A stretch of 64,000 nt of DNA from Tritonibacter scottomollicae (GTDB lineage: Bacteria > Pseudomonadota > Alphaproteobacteria > Rhodobacterales > Rhodobacteraceae), in assembly GCF_003003215.1 (NCBI RefSeq), contig NZ_PVUF01000001.1:248001-312000 (forward strand), read 5' to 3'. Within the stretch, counting starts at the first letter, position 1. Each line of letters begins with the position of its first letter. The notes below the pieces were generated by a model that was not told where the DNA came from, ran no database searches, and saw nothing but the letters and a program-made list of their open reading frames with translations. Made by a program: the position numbers and the translations under genes. This document shows positions 1 through 7,694 of the stretch, piece by piece.

Positions 1-998
1 ACTCCGAAGGCGAGCGGTTCATGGAGCGCTATGCGCCCAACTACAAGGACCTCGCACCGCGCGACTATGTCTCGCGCTCGATGACCATGGAAATCCGCGA
101 AGGCCGCGGTGTGGGCGCAGACGGCGATCACATCCACCTGAACCTCAGCCACCTGCCCGCCGAGGCACTGGCAGAGCGTTTGCCGGGGATTTCCGAGTCT
201 GCAAAGATCTTTGCGGGCGTGGACGTCAATAAGGAGCCGATCCCGGTTCTGCCCACCGTGCACTACAACATGGGCGGCATTCCCACCAACTACTGGGGCG
301 AAGTGCTGAACCCGACCGAAGACAACCCGACCGGCGTTGTTCCGGGCCTGATGGCCGTGGGCGAGGCGGGCTGTGCCTCTGTGCATGGTGCCAACCGTCT
401 GGGCTCCAACTCGCTGATCGACCTGGTGGTCTTTGGCCGCGCGTCGGCTATTCGTGCGGGCAAGGTGGTGGACCCTGAGGCGCCGAACCCGGTGCTCAAC
501 CAGGCCTCCATCGACAAGGCGTTTGATCGCTTTGATGGTTTGCGCAACGCCAAGGGCGGCACGCCGACGGCGGAGCTGCGTCTGGAAATGCAGCGCACCA
601 TGCAGGCGGATGCCGCGGTGTTCCGCACCGACAAGACCTTGAAGGAAGGCGTCGAGAAAATGGGCGCGATTGCGGCCAAGCTCGACGATCTCCATGTCAC
701 CGATACCTCGCTGGTGTGGAACTCCGACCTGATGGAGACGCTGGAGCTGACCAACCTGATGCCCAATGCGCTGGCGACCATCGTCGGGGCCGAGGCCCGC
801 AAGGAAAGCCGCGGCGCGCATGCGCATGAGGATTACTCCACTCGCGATGACGAGAACTGGCGCGTGCACACCGTGGCCCGTGTCGAGGGCAACGAGACCA
901 CGCTCAGCTTCCGTCCGGTCATCACCGATCCGCTGACCAGCGAAGGCGAGGGCGGTATCAGCCTGGAGACCATCGCGCCCAAGGCCCGGACCTTCTAA
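1..998 (+). CDS. sdhA: Succinate dehydrogenase flavoprotein subunit (5' truncated)
   Basis: This is the C-terminal 331 residues of SdhA, the FAD subunit of respiratory complex II, which oxidises succinate to fumarate at the inner membrane. The frame is open from base 3. The window opens inside the family segment [12 protein letters not shown], so roughly the first 270 of about 600 residues lie upstream. REGRGVG and HLNLSHLP belong to the dicarboxylate site, and [10 protein letters not shown] is the C-terminal FAD-contacting motif. The stop is immediately followed by the start of the next gene, and sdhB lies 1.1 kb further on. Apart from the truncation by the window edge it looks intact. Confidence 0.97.
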   Translation, partial: SEGERFMERYAPNYKDLAPRDYVSRSMTMEIREGRGVGADGDHIHLNLSHLPAEALAERLPGISESAKIFAGVDVNKEPIPVLPTVHYNMGGIPTNYWGEVLNPTEDNPTGVVPGLMAVGEAGCASVHGANRLGSNSLIDLVVFGRASAIRAGKVVDPEAPNPVLNQASIDKAFDRFDGLRNAKGGTPTAELRLEMQRTMQADAAVFRTDKTLKEGVEKMGAIAAKLDDLHVTDTSLVWNSDLMETLELTNLMPNALATIVGAEARKESRGAHAHEDYSTRDDENWRVHTVARVEGNETTLSFRPVITDPLTSEGEGGISLETIAPKARTF

Positions 999-1850
999 AT
1001 GAGCTCTGCGCCTCCCCGGATCTTATGCGTCGGCACGCATCACAAGACGGGCACCGTCTGGATGCGGCGTGTCTGGCGTTTGATCGGGGAGGCGCTCGAT
1101 ATTCCTTTTGTGCCGGTGCATAACCCGGCGAAATGGGACAAAATTCCCGCAACCGGTCGGGTCATTGTGGTGAACTGGGCCAGTGCCTTTGCGCCGGACT
1201 TGTTCGAGCAGCCGGATGCACGGTTCTTGCATATCATTCGCGACCCGCGTGATGTTCTGCTGTCTGGTGCGCGCTATCATGAGAACAGCCCCGGTCGGCA
1301 GGAACGGTTTCTGCATGGCCCCCGCGACGATCTGGGCGGCAAGAGCTATCAGCAGCACCTGCAGGCCTTGCCCACGCAGGAGTCAAAGCTGGATTTCGAG
1401 ATGCAGAACATGCATCTGCAGGTCGTGAAAGAAATGCTGGCCTGGCCCTATGGGCATGCCCGCGCCATGGACCTGCGCTACGAGGATCTGATCGAGGACC
1501 ACGACTGCGCGCTGTTCATCGGCGTGCTGCGGTTCTTCGGCTTCGATCAGGCCGAGATCGAGGTGGCCCGGCAGATCTACTACGACAATTCGCTCTTTGG
1601 TGGCCTGTCCCCCGACGGCGGCACCGGGCGTACGGCAACGCATGTGTCCTCGGGCAAGGCGGAGCAATGGCCTGCGAAACTGCCGCGACACACCGCGGAG
1701 CGCTATCTGGAGCGTCACGGCGATGACCTCATCGCGCTGGGATATGAACGCGACACCTCCTGGTTGGCGCGCATTGCGCCTGCGGAGCAGACCACCAGCG
1801 ATGATGGCGACGGCCTGACAGCACCACAGCAAAGCGAGAATGTCGCATGA
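999..1850 (+). CDS. Sulfotransferase family protein
   Basis: 283 residues. KTGT at residues 16-19 fits the 5'-phosphosulfate loop of PAPS-dependent sulfotransferases, and RDPRDVLLSG at residues 81-90 fits the 3'-phosphate loop with its conserved Arg and Ser. Such enzymes move sulfate from PAPS to a hydroxyl or amine, but the acceptor cannot be read from the sequence. There is no signal peptide, so it is probably cytoplasmic. The ATG abuts the sdhA stop (TAAATG), so it is probably co-transcribed and translationally coupled with sdhA. Its position between sdhA and sdhB is unusual and has no obvious link to complex II. Family call is firm; substrate unknown. Confidence 0.85.
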   Translation: MSSAPPRILCVGTHHKTGTVWMRRVWRLIGEALDIPFVPVHNPAKWDKIPATGRVIVVNWASAFAPDLFEQPDARFLHIIRDPRDVLLSGARYHENSPGRQERFLHGPRDDLGGKSYQQHLQALPTQESKLDFEMQNMHLQVVKEMLAWPYGHARAMDLRYEDLIEDHDCALFIGVLRFFGFDQAEIEVARQIYYDNSLFGGLSPDGGTGRTATHVSSGKAEQWPAKLPRHTAERYLERHGDDLIALGYERDTSWLARIAPAEQTTSDDGDGLTAPQQSENVA

Positions 1851-2072
1851 GCGTTGCTGTTGCACTGATCTCTGCGCCGCGCCGATGTGGCCCTGCCGCG
1901 TTTCATCAGCCTGCCGGATTTCGACAGGGAGGCCTTGATGTGACCTCCCGTCCCAAACCTATGCGCAAGTCTTGCGCCAGAAATGACGCCCGGAGCATTC
2001 CGGGTCCAGCCCTCTACCCGTCCGTGCTGCCGCTGGCAGCGGCGTCGGGCAGCTAAGCAAGGAGACACGATC

Positions 2073-2852
2073 ATGGTCGAATTCGCACTTCCGAAAAACT
2101 CCAGGATCACCACGGGTAAAACGTGGCCCAAGCCCGAAGGCGCGACCAATGTCCGCAAGTTCCAGATCTATCGCTGGAACCCGGATGACGGGAAGACGCC
2201 GCAGGTCGACACCTATTTCCTGGACATGGACAAATGCGGTCCCATGGTTCTGGACGCGCTGATCAAGATCAAGAACGAGATTGATCCGACGCTCACCTTC
2301 CGCCGGTCCTGCCGCGAGGGCATTTGTGGCTCCTGTGCGATGAACATCGACGGCATCAACACGCTGGCCTGTATCTATGGCCTCGATGAGGTGAAGGGCG
2401 ATGTGAAGATCTACCCGCTGCCGCATATGTCGGTGGTGAAGGATCTGATCCCGGACCTTACGCATTTCTATGCCCAGCATGCCTCGATCATGCCGTGGCT
2501 GGAGACCAAGACCAACCGCCCCGCGAAGGAGTGGAAACAGTCGATCGAGGACCGCAAGAAGCTTGATGGTCTGTATGAATGCGTGATGTGCGCGTCCTGT
2601 TCGACCGCGTGCCCGAGCTACTGGTGGAACGGCGACCGCTACCTCGGCCCCGCAGCGCTGCTGCACGCCTACCGCTGGATCATCGACAGCCGTGACGAGG
2701 CCACGGGCGAGCGTCTCGATCAGCTGGAAGATCCGTTCAAGCTTTATCGCTGCCACACCATTATGAACTGCGCCAAGACCTGCCCGAAGGGTCTGAACCC
2801 CGCCAAGGCGATCGCGCATATCAAGGAAATGATGGTCGAGCGCACCGTTTGA
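2073..2852 (+). CDS. sdhB: Succinate dehydrogenase iron-sulfur subunit
   Basis: 259 residues, the usual SdhB length. It carries electrons from SdhA to ubiquinone in complex II. The plant-type 2Fe-2S domain has Cys80, Cys85, Cys88 and Cys100 ([10 protein letters not shown], then C100). The C-terminal half carries [12 protein letters not shown] and [14 protein letters not shown], which hold the 4Fe-4S and 3Fe-4S clusters. The open frame extends upstream to 1983, but ATG 2073 follows an AAGGAGA ribosome-binding site and matches family N-termini. It is the last gene of the sdh operon and is followed by a terminator at 2907. Confidence 0.97.
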   Translation: MVEFALPKNSRITTGKTWPKPEGATNVRKFQIYRWNPDDGKTPQVDTYFLDMDKCGPMVLDALIKIKNEIDPTLTFRRSCREGICGSCAMNIDGINTLACIYGLDEVKGDVKIYPLPHMSVVKDLIPDLTHFYAQHASIMPWLETKTNRPAKEWKQSIEDRKKLDGLYECVMCASCSTACPSYWWNGDRYLGPAALLHAYRWIIDSRDEATGERLDQLEDPFKLYRCHTIMNCAKTCPKGLNPAKAIAHIKEMMVERTV

Positions 2853-2906
2853 TCTGAACGGTTTGATCCGAACAGTTTGGTGTGTGCCGCAAGGCCACGT
2901 GATTCG

Positions 2907-2939
2907 CCCCGTAGCCGATTGGCTGCGGGGTTTTCTTTT
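2907..2939 (+). terminator. Rho-independent terminator after sdhB
   Basis: CCCCGTAGCC, loop GATT, GGCTGCGGGG forms a 10-bp stem with one G-U pair and is followed directly by TTTTCTTTT. It lies 55 bases after the sdhB stop and ends the sdh operon. Confidence 0.9.
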
Positions 2940-3445
2940 GCGCTCTGATATGCAGAGCAACCGTCAGCGGCCCCCGTGTCTGGGGGGCGGTGTAGCCCCT
3001 CCTGTGGGGAGGGGCAGGGGGCTGTTCGGCCTGTCGGCCAAGCGGGGCCTCCTCGTCGATATCAAAAATAGGCGGCCGCCCATTGGGGCGGAGGATCGGA
3101 TGGGGGATGAACCCCATGCCCGAAAATGAGCTCGGATCGGACCCAGCCTGCACCCAATGAGGGGGTGGTCTTTGGCGGGCCGGTCTCCTGTGGTCAGTGT
3201 GTCGCGACGGCAGCAGTCTCGCACAGTGACCTGAAATCACCGTCAACCACGCGCCCGCCGGGGGCGCAACATGGGCGTGATCGGCAAGGGCAGAGTGGCG
3301 GGTCGATCAAAGGGTTGAGACCTGCGATGGGTGCTTGCAGAAAGCGCATAGCGTCGTTGCAAAACTGTAGGATGCGGCAGTGCAGCATCGGGCATAGATT
3401 ATGGCCCGAGGGAGGCGATGACACTGATATGATGAGACACATCCG
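2940..3445. other. Intergenic region, no convincing gene
   Basis: About 500 bases of GC-rich sequence. It holds a GCCCCTCC/GGAGGGGC hairpin at 2995-3015, followed by CTGTTCGGCCTGTCGGCC, which resembles stretches near 5495 and, inverted, near 36290. Open frames here (for example 3126-3449 on the plus strand) lack a ribosome-binding site and give low-complexity proteins. The promoter of the small gene at 3446 should be in the last part. Confidence 0.5.
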
Positions 3446-3619
3446 ATGACCGACCTGATTTCCATTCCGCAGATCCCCTCCGAAGCCGCCGTTGCCGCGC
3501 CTGTTGATGCGCTTGCCGTGCTGGACGAGGCCTGGGCCTACTACACCCCCGAAGCGCCCGTCGTGACCAGAGAGATCGAAGCCCAGGACGCTGTGTTCGC
3601 CTACTATGAGGCCGCCTGA
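3446..3619 (+). CDS. Small conserved-looking hypothetical protein (57 aa)
   Basis: ATG 3446 to TGA 3617-3619 encodes 57 residues: MTDLISIPQIPSEAA, then LAVLDEAWAYYTPEAP and a C-terminal VFAYYEAA. It is acidic, rich in Ala and aromatic residues, with two Tyr-Tyr pairs and no transmembrane segment. The composition, the WAYY/FAYYEAA repeat-like layout and GC-rich third positions look like real coding sequence. I recall similar small proteins in other Rhodobacterales but cannot name a function. There is no in-frame upstream start because TGA stands at 3425. A GGAGG at 3411 is too far from the ATG to be a normal ribosome-binding site, which lowers confidence. Confidence 0.55.
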   Translation: MTDLISIPQIPSEAAVAAPVDALAVLDEAWAYYTPEAPVVTREIEAQDAVFAYYEAA

Positions 3620-3677
3620 GCGCGCGCCGACGAACTGATGCGGCGTTGCGCTTGAACCGCGCGACGCCACTGGATAG

Positions 3678-3884
3678 ATGCAGGTCATGCCGGTTCTCCT
3701 GATCCTCCTGCTGCTGGGCACGCTGACCTACCTGTACTGGCAGCGAAAAACCACCACGCTGACCCGTGACTGCCGCTGGCGGCGCAACCGCAGTTCTGAT
3801 GGCTGGCACTGTGCCTATTGCGGTGCGGTAGAGGCAGGCGAGGGCGCCCCAGTCGATTGCAAACGGGACCAGCCCCGCCGCTGA
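3678..3884 (+). CDS. Small membrane-anchored protein with Cys-pair motif (68 aa)
   Basis: 68 residues from ATG 3678; ATG 3687 (MPVLL) is an equally good start. Residues about 4-20 form one hydrophobic segment (MPVLLILLLLGTLTYLYW). A basic stretch follows, then WHCAYCGAVEAGEGAPVDC, a CxxC plus a third Cys resembling half a zinc ribbon. The layout suggests an inner-membrane anchor with a cytoplasmic metal-binding tail, since positive charges follow the helix. No family name is recognised. It stands alone 58 bases after the 57-residue gene and may share its transcript. Confidence 0.65.
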   Translation: MQVMPVLLILLLLGTLTYLYWQRKTTTLTRDCRWRRNRSSDGWHCAYCGAVEAGEGAPVDCKRDQPRR

Positions 3885-4140
3885 CGCAGCCGGTTTGCAG
3901 GCGACAGGATTCGTGGGTTTTTGAATACGACCCTGTCCCTGATCTGCCATGCACAAAACAGATATCTTACTTGCAGAAATTGGTGCTTGATCGACTCGGG
4001 TTTTTGCCTGATACGCGCGCTCAAGACGCCAACGCACGCGCCTCTGTCGAAAGGGTTCAGATCCCTAGGGTTACGTAGCGACGGTAACGTCTCTGATGGA
4101 ACTGAGCGGTCATATATGGCCGGGTCTTTTGGAGATGACC

Positions 4141-5313
4141 ATGAATGTAAATGTGACCGGACCGGATGTCCGCGACGACGCGCACCCTGTCCCCCGCCAC
4201 CTCACCTACATTGCCAACACCTGTTTTGAGCGCCCGACGCTGGTCATCGACAGCGAGTCGGTGGCGCGTCAGTACATGGGGCTTGCCCGTGGTCTGGGCC
4301 GTGCCCGCATCCACTACGCGGTGAAGGCCAACCCGGCGCCTGAGATCCTGCGCCGGCTGTGCGCGCTGGGCTCGAACTTTGATGCCGCCAGCCGCGCCGA
4401 GATCGAGATGTGCCGCGCCGCCGGGGCCGCCGCCCATCGCATCACATTCGGCAATACCATCAAGAAGCCCGCCGACATTGCCTTTGCCCATGGGCTGGGC
4501 ATCACCCACTACGCTGCCGATGCGGTGGAAGAGCTGGAAAAGCTGGCCGAACATGCGCCCGGCGCCCATATCTGCATTCGCATTCTGGTCGAGAGCTCCT
4601 CTGCCGACTGGCCGCTGAGCCGCAAGTTTGGCTGCGCGCCGGAGATGGCGGTGGCGCTGATGGACCGCTGCGTGGCGTTGGGGCTGGTGCCGCATGGGCT
4701 GTCGTTCCATGTCGGCTCGCAGACTCGCCAGCCGGAGATGTGGGAGCCGATCCTCGATCAGGTGGCGGATGTCTGGCAGGGCGCGCGCGCGGCGGGGCAT
4801 GATCTGAAGCTGTTGAACATCGGTGGCGGATTTCCGGCGGGCTACCGCAGCGCGGTGATGGCGCCACAGGACTATGCCGCCGCGGTGATGACACGCGTGA
4901 ATGCGCGCTTTCCCGATGCCGCAGAGGTCATGGCAGAGCCGGGACGGGGGCTGGTGGCCGAGGCGGGTGCCATTGCCGCCGAGGTGATGCTGGTGTCGCG
5001 CAAGCACGACAGCGACCTGCACCGCTGGGTTTATCTCGATATCGGCAAGTTCTCCGGTCTGGCCGAAACCATGGACGAGGCGATCCGCTACAGGATCACC
5101 ACCGACCGGGATCACGAGACGATGGGCGCCTGCGTGCTGGCTGGCCCCTCCTGCGACAGCGTCGATGTGCTCTATGAAAAGCAGCCGGTGCAGCTGCCGC
5201 TGGGACTGAAATCCGGGGACCGCGTGGTGATCCATTCCTGCGGAGCCTATACGTCGACCTATGCCACGGTCGGCTTCAACGGGTTTCCGCCGTTGGATGT
5301 GGTGGTGATCTGA
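4141..5313 (+). CDS. PLP-dependent ornithine-type decarboxylase (fold III, group IV)
   Basis: 390 residues of the alanine-racemase-fold ornithine/lysine/diaminopimelate decarboxylase family; length and motifs fit ornithine decarboxylase, which makes putrescine. HYAVKANP carries the PLP lysine (Lys62). FHVGSQ, the glycine loop GGGFPAGY and EPGRGLV bind the cofactor phosphate. GPSCDSVDVLY near the C-terminus supplies the active-site Cys and Asp across the dimer. Three in-frame ATGs exist (4096, 4135, 4141); 4141 has GGAG six bases upstream. Lysine or dual specificity cannot be excluded. A strong hairpin follows at 5341. Confidence 0.88.
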   Translation: MNVNVTGPDVRDDAHPVPRHLTYIANTCFERPTLVIDSESVARQYMGLARGLGRARIHYAVKANPAPEILRRLCALGSNFDAASRAEIEMCRAAGAAAHRITFGNTIKKPADIAFAHGLGITHYAADAVEELEKLAEHAPGAHICIRILVESSSADWPLSRKFGCAPEMAVALMDRCVALGLVPHGLSFHVGSQTRQPEMWEPILDQVADVWQGARAAGHDLKLLNIGGGFPAGYRSAVMAPQDYAAAVMTRVNARFPDAAEVMAEPGRGLVAEAGAIAAEVMLVSRKHDSDLHRWVYLDIGKFSGLAETMDEAIRYRITTDRDHETMGACVLAGPSCDSVDVLYEKQPVQLPLGLKSGDRVVIHSCGAYTSTYATVGFNGFPPLDVVVI

Positions 5314-5340
5314 CCCAAGCAATTTGAATTGGCTTGAAAA

Positions 5341-5380
5341 AACCGCGTCGGGATCTCGTCCCGGCGCGGTTCATCTGTTT
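5341..5380 (+). terminator. Terminator after the decarboxylase gene
   Basis: AACCGCGTCGGGA, loop TCTCG, TCCCGGCGCGGTT is a 13-bp stem with one wobble pair. It is preceded by an A-run and followed by TCATCTGTTT. It lies 28 bases after the stop at 5313. Confidence 0.8.
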
Positions 5381-5494
5381 GACAGGGCAGGGTGACAGCA
5401 GGTTAATGGCCGCTGATGACCTCAGACGCTTTTTGGCTGAGGACAGCGCCCGACCGGGTGGGGCAAAGCCCCTGCCTTGGGGGCGAGCGGGGGC

Positions 5495-5516
5495 TGTCCG
5501 GTCTGTCGACCGGACA
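5495..5516. repeat. Inverted repeat in the leader of the DUF1989 gene
   Basis: TGTCCGGTC, loop TGTC, GACCGGACA is a perfect 9-bp hairpin in the GC-rich leader 62 bases before the DUF1989 start. There is no T-run, so it is not a standard terminator. Its surroundings resemble the GC-rich stretch at 2995-3050. Confidence 0.5.
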
Positions 5517-5578
5517 CTGGGATTGCGTCTGATCCCATGGCCTTTTCCAGGACCGAAACGCAGGGAGACCACCAAAGA

Positions 5579-6436
5579 ATGTCCGACGCCCATTTCCCCA
5601 TTCCTCACGATGCAGAGGCCCGCCGTGCCGTACCACCGGTGATCTGCTACCCCAACGAGACTCTGCCGACACCGGACCTGGACCTTTTTCACAGCGCGCG
5701 GGTGGGCGCGGAAAAGATCGCCGAGGTCACCGTGCCCCCGCGCGAAGCCGCCACCTTCGAGGTCGCCGCTGGGCAGTTTTTCCGCATCTCCTCTATCGAG
5801 GGGCCGCAGGTGGGGGACCTGAACCTGTGGAACCGCAGTGATATTTCCGAGCGGTTTTTCTCCGGCAAGACCCGCGCCCTGCATGGCACCCATGTCACCA
5901 CCGGCGAACGTTTGTGGTCGAACCTGCCGTCTATGCGGCCGATCGCGACGATCATTGCCGACACGCTGGAATGGTACGGGATCGACGCCTATGGCGGCTC
6001 CGTACATGACGTGATCGGCACGCGGTGCGATCCCTACACCGGCAACCTGTTGCAGAGCAGCCAGTACCATCACTGCTGCCATTCCAATCTGACACGGGCG
6101 CTGGCGGATCACCTCGGGGTGTCGCTGGCGGAGGCGGAGCCGCATGTGCATGATGTGCTCAACGTCTTCATGTGCACCGGCTTCACCCGGGACACTGGCC
6201 AGTATTTCATGAAAGCCAGCCCGGTGCGCCCCGGGGACTATCTGGAATTTTTTGCCGAAATTGACCTATTGGGCGCGATGAGTGCCTGTCCGGGGGGCGA
6301 TTGCTCGGCAGAGCATTCCAGCGATAGCGCCGCGTGTCATCCGATGCTGGTGGAGGTCTTCGCCCCAACGGCGGGCGCGCTGGACGGTTGGCAGAGCCCA
6401 CCGTTGAATGGCTATGACCGCAGTCACGGGCGCTGA
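5579..6436 (+). CDS. DUF1989 (urea carboxylase-associated family) protein
   Basis: 285 residues. DUF1989 proteins often sit beside urea carboxylase or aminomethyltransferase-like genes, but no reaction is established for this one. Family-like features are QFFRISSIEGPQVGDLNLW, the central GTRCDPYTGNLL, and HHCCHSNLTRAL, whose Cys and His residues could bind a metal. CPGGDCSAEH near the C-terminus adds two more Cys. The open frame starts at 5477, but ATG 5579 follows CAGGGAGACC and gives the expected N-terminus. It stands alone between the decarboxylase and a shared terminator; a link with polyamine or nitrogen metabolism is only suggested by position. Confidence 0.85.
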   Translation: MSDAHFPIPHDAEARRAVPPVICYPNETLPTPDLDLFHSARVGAEKIAEVTVPPREAATFEVAAGQFFRISSIEGPQVGDLNLWNRSDISERFFSGKTRALHGTHVTTGERLWSNLPSMRPIATIIADTLEWYGIDAYGGSVHDVIGTRCDPYTGNLLQSSQYHHCCHSNLTRALADHLGVSLAEAEPHVHDVLNVFMCTGFTRDTGQYFMKASPVRPGDYLEFFAEIDLLGAMSACPGGDCSAEHSSDSAACHPMLVEVFAPTAGALDGWQSPPLNGYDRSHGR

Positions 6437-6443
6437 GATGTGA

Positions 6444-6473
6444 AAAAGGGCCGCCCGGAGGGGCGGCCCTTTT
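6444..6473. terminator. Bidirectional terminator between DUF1989 gene and deoD
   Basis: AAAAGGGCCGCCC, loop GGAG, GGGCGGCCCTTTT is a perfect 13-bp stem with A and T tracts on both sides, so it works in both directions between two convergent genes. Confidence 0.92.
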
Positions 6474-6523
6474 GATTCTGTGTCCGGCAGGGGCTGGTGA
6501 GTGGAGCAGCCCCGGTCCGGCTA

Positions 6524-7228
6524 TCAGGCAAAGGCGGCGGCGAGGGCGATTTCAACCATTTCGCCAAAGCTGCGTTCGCGGTCTTCGGACGGAAGCGCCT
6601 CGCCGGTCTGCAAGTGATCAGAAACGGTCAGCACGGCAAGCGCGCGACGTTGATACCGCGCAGCCAATGTGTAGAGCTCTGCCGCTTCCATTTCGACGCC
6701 GAGGATACCATGGCGAACCATCTGTTCGTTGAGGTCAGGTCGTTCGTCATAGAACACGTCGGAGGAGTAGATCCCGCCCACATGCGGGGTGAGACCCTGT
6801 GCCTCGGCGGCCTGCACCGCATTGCGCGTCAAAGACCAATCGGCTGTCGGCGCAAAGTTCACGTCCTTGAAAATGGTGCTGGAGGGCGTGTTCACGCTGG
6901 TTGCCGACATTGCGATAATGACATCGCGCACCTTTACGTGCGGTTGCATGCCCCCACAGGATCCGATGCGGATCAGGGTTTGTGCATCAAAATCCCGGAT
7001 CAATTCGTTGGCGTAGATCGACAGGGACGGCATTCCCATGCCGCTGCCCTGTATCGAAACCCGATGTCCATTCCATGTCCCGGTAAACCCGAGCATGCCG
7101 CGGACTTCGTTGACAAGGCGCACATCGCTCAGAAACGTTTCCGCCGCCCATTTCGCGCGGTAAGGATCCCCGGGCATGAGGACGGTTTCGGCGAAATCGC
7201 CTTTCTCTGCTCCAATATGAACTGTCAC
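6524..7228 (-). CDS. deoD: Purine nucleoside phosphorylase, DeoD type
   Basis: 234 residues, close to the 239 of the E. coli hexameric enzyme. It splits purine (deoxy)nucleosides with phosphate into base and (deoxy)ribose 1-phosphate. MPGDPYRA near the N-terminus and RIGSCGG bind phosphate and ribose, GVEMEAAEL holds the ribose-binding Glu, and TVSDH contains the catalytic Asp. The start is GTG at 7228 with GAGG upstream inside the end of hns. The gap to hns is only 16 bases, so both are probably one transcript. A nucleoside-type ABC importer is encoded at 18.3-23.1 kb and could feed it. Confidence 0.93.
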   Translation of the reverse strand: MTVHIGAEKGDFAETVLMPGDPYRAKWAAETFLSDVRLVNEVRGMLGFTGTWNGHRVSIQGSGMGMPSLSIYANELIRDFDAQTLIRIGSCGGMQPHVKVRDVIIAMSATSVNTPSSTIFKDVNFAPTADWSLTRNAVQAAEAQGLTPHVGGIYSSDVFYDERPDLNEQMVRHGILGVEMEAAELYTLAARYQRRALAVLTVSDHLQTGEALPSEDRERSFGEMVEIALAAAFA

Positions 7229-7244
7229 TTATTAATACCTCGGA

Positions 7245-7565
7245 TCAGATTTCGAGGTCGGAAATGTCGACACCATTTTTGAGTGCAGCGTGGACCCAAT
7301 GCGGTTTGCGGCCACGGCCTGTCCATGTTTCGTCTGGATTTTCCGGATTACGGTATTTCGGACTTGCTTTGGATTTACGCACAGCACCCTTTGCCGGGTT
7401 GGCGAAAACTTCATCCAGAGAGAATCCGTATTCTGCGGCTGCTTGTTCCGCAGCTTTCAAGGCTTCGGTGCGTTCGCGCACTTCGGCATCTTTCAGTGCT
7501 TTTTCAACATCTTTATGCAGTTGAAGCAGCTCTTTTCGGGACATTTCGGTGAGGTCGATGGACAT
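7245..7565 (-). CDS. H-NS family nucleoid-associated protein (HvrA/Spb-like)
   Basis: 106 residues. The N-terminal 45 residues are a charged coiled coil (oligomerisation), and the C-terminus carries TWTGRGRKPHW at residues 80-90, the H-NS DNA-binding signature that enters the minor groove of AT-rich DNA. In Rhodobacterales such proteins (HvrA, Spb) repress or tune photosynthesis and horizontally acquired genes; the target here is not known. It is the first gene of a likely hns-deoD transcript. The leader from 7566 to 7694 is AT-rich with two inverted repeats. Confidence 0.9.
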   Translation of the reverse strand: MSIDLTEMSRKELLQLHKDVEKALKDAEVRERTEALKAAEQAAAEYGFSLDEVFANPAKGAVRKSKASPKYRNPENPDETWTGRGRKPHWVHAALKNGVDISDLEI

Positions 7566-7597
7566 AGTGTTACTCCGTAGAATTCAGCCACGGCAAA

Positions 7598-7656
7598 AAT
7601 TCCGGGCTGATGACCCTATTAGCCCGAAATTAGGATGCTGTTCAGCATCTATTTTT
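7598..7656. promoter_or_regulatory. Two inverted repeats between ecm and hns
   Basis: AATTCCGGGCT (7598-7608) pairs with AGCCCGAAATT (7621-7631) with one mismatch. GATGCT GTTC AGCATC follows at 7634-7649, with TATTTTTC after it. Read on the plus strand, the second hairpin plus T-run looks like a terminator; on the minus strand the region is both the ecm 3' end and the hns leader. It may end ecm transcription or regulate hns. Confidence 0.5.
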
Positions 7657-7694
7657 CATTAACTGTATTTTTTGGCGAAATTCAGCGTAGCGAA

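Noticed and set aside
1847-2056. 69-codon plus-strand frame starting inside the sulfotransferase stop
   Set aside because: The protein is low in hydrophobic core residues and resembles no family, and it lacks its own ribosome-binding site. The neighbouring frame in phase with the sulfotransferase gene looks at least as coding-like.
3126-3449. 107-codon plus-strand and 175-codon minus-strand frames in the gap after the sdh terminator
   Set aside because: Both run through hairpins, have Arg/Pro/Gly-rich translations and no ribosome-binding site.
4057-5322. 421-codon reverse frame over the decarboxylase gene
   Set aside because: It is a shadow of a high-GC gene: the forward protein carries all PLP-enzyme motifs, while the reverse is His/Arg-rich without a domain.
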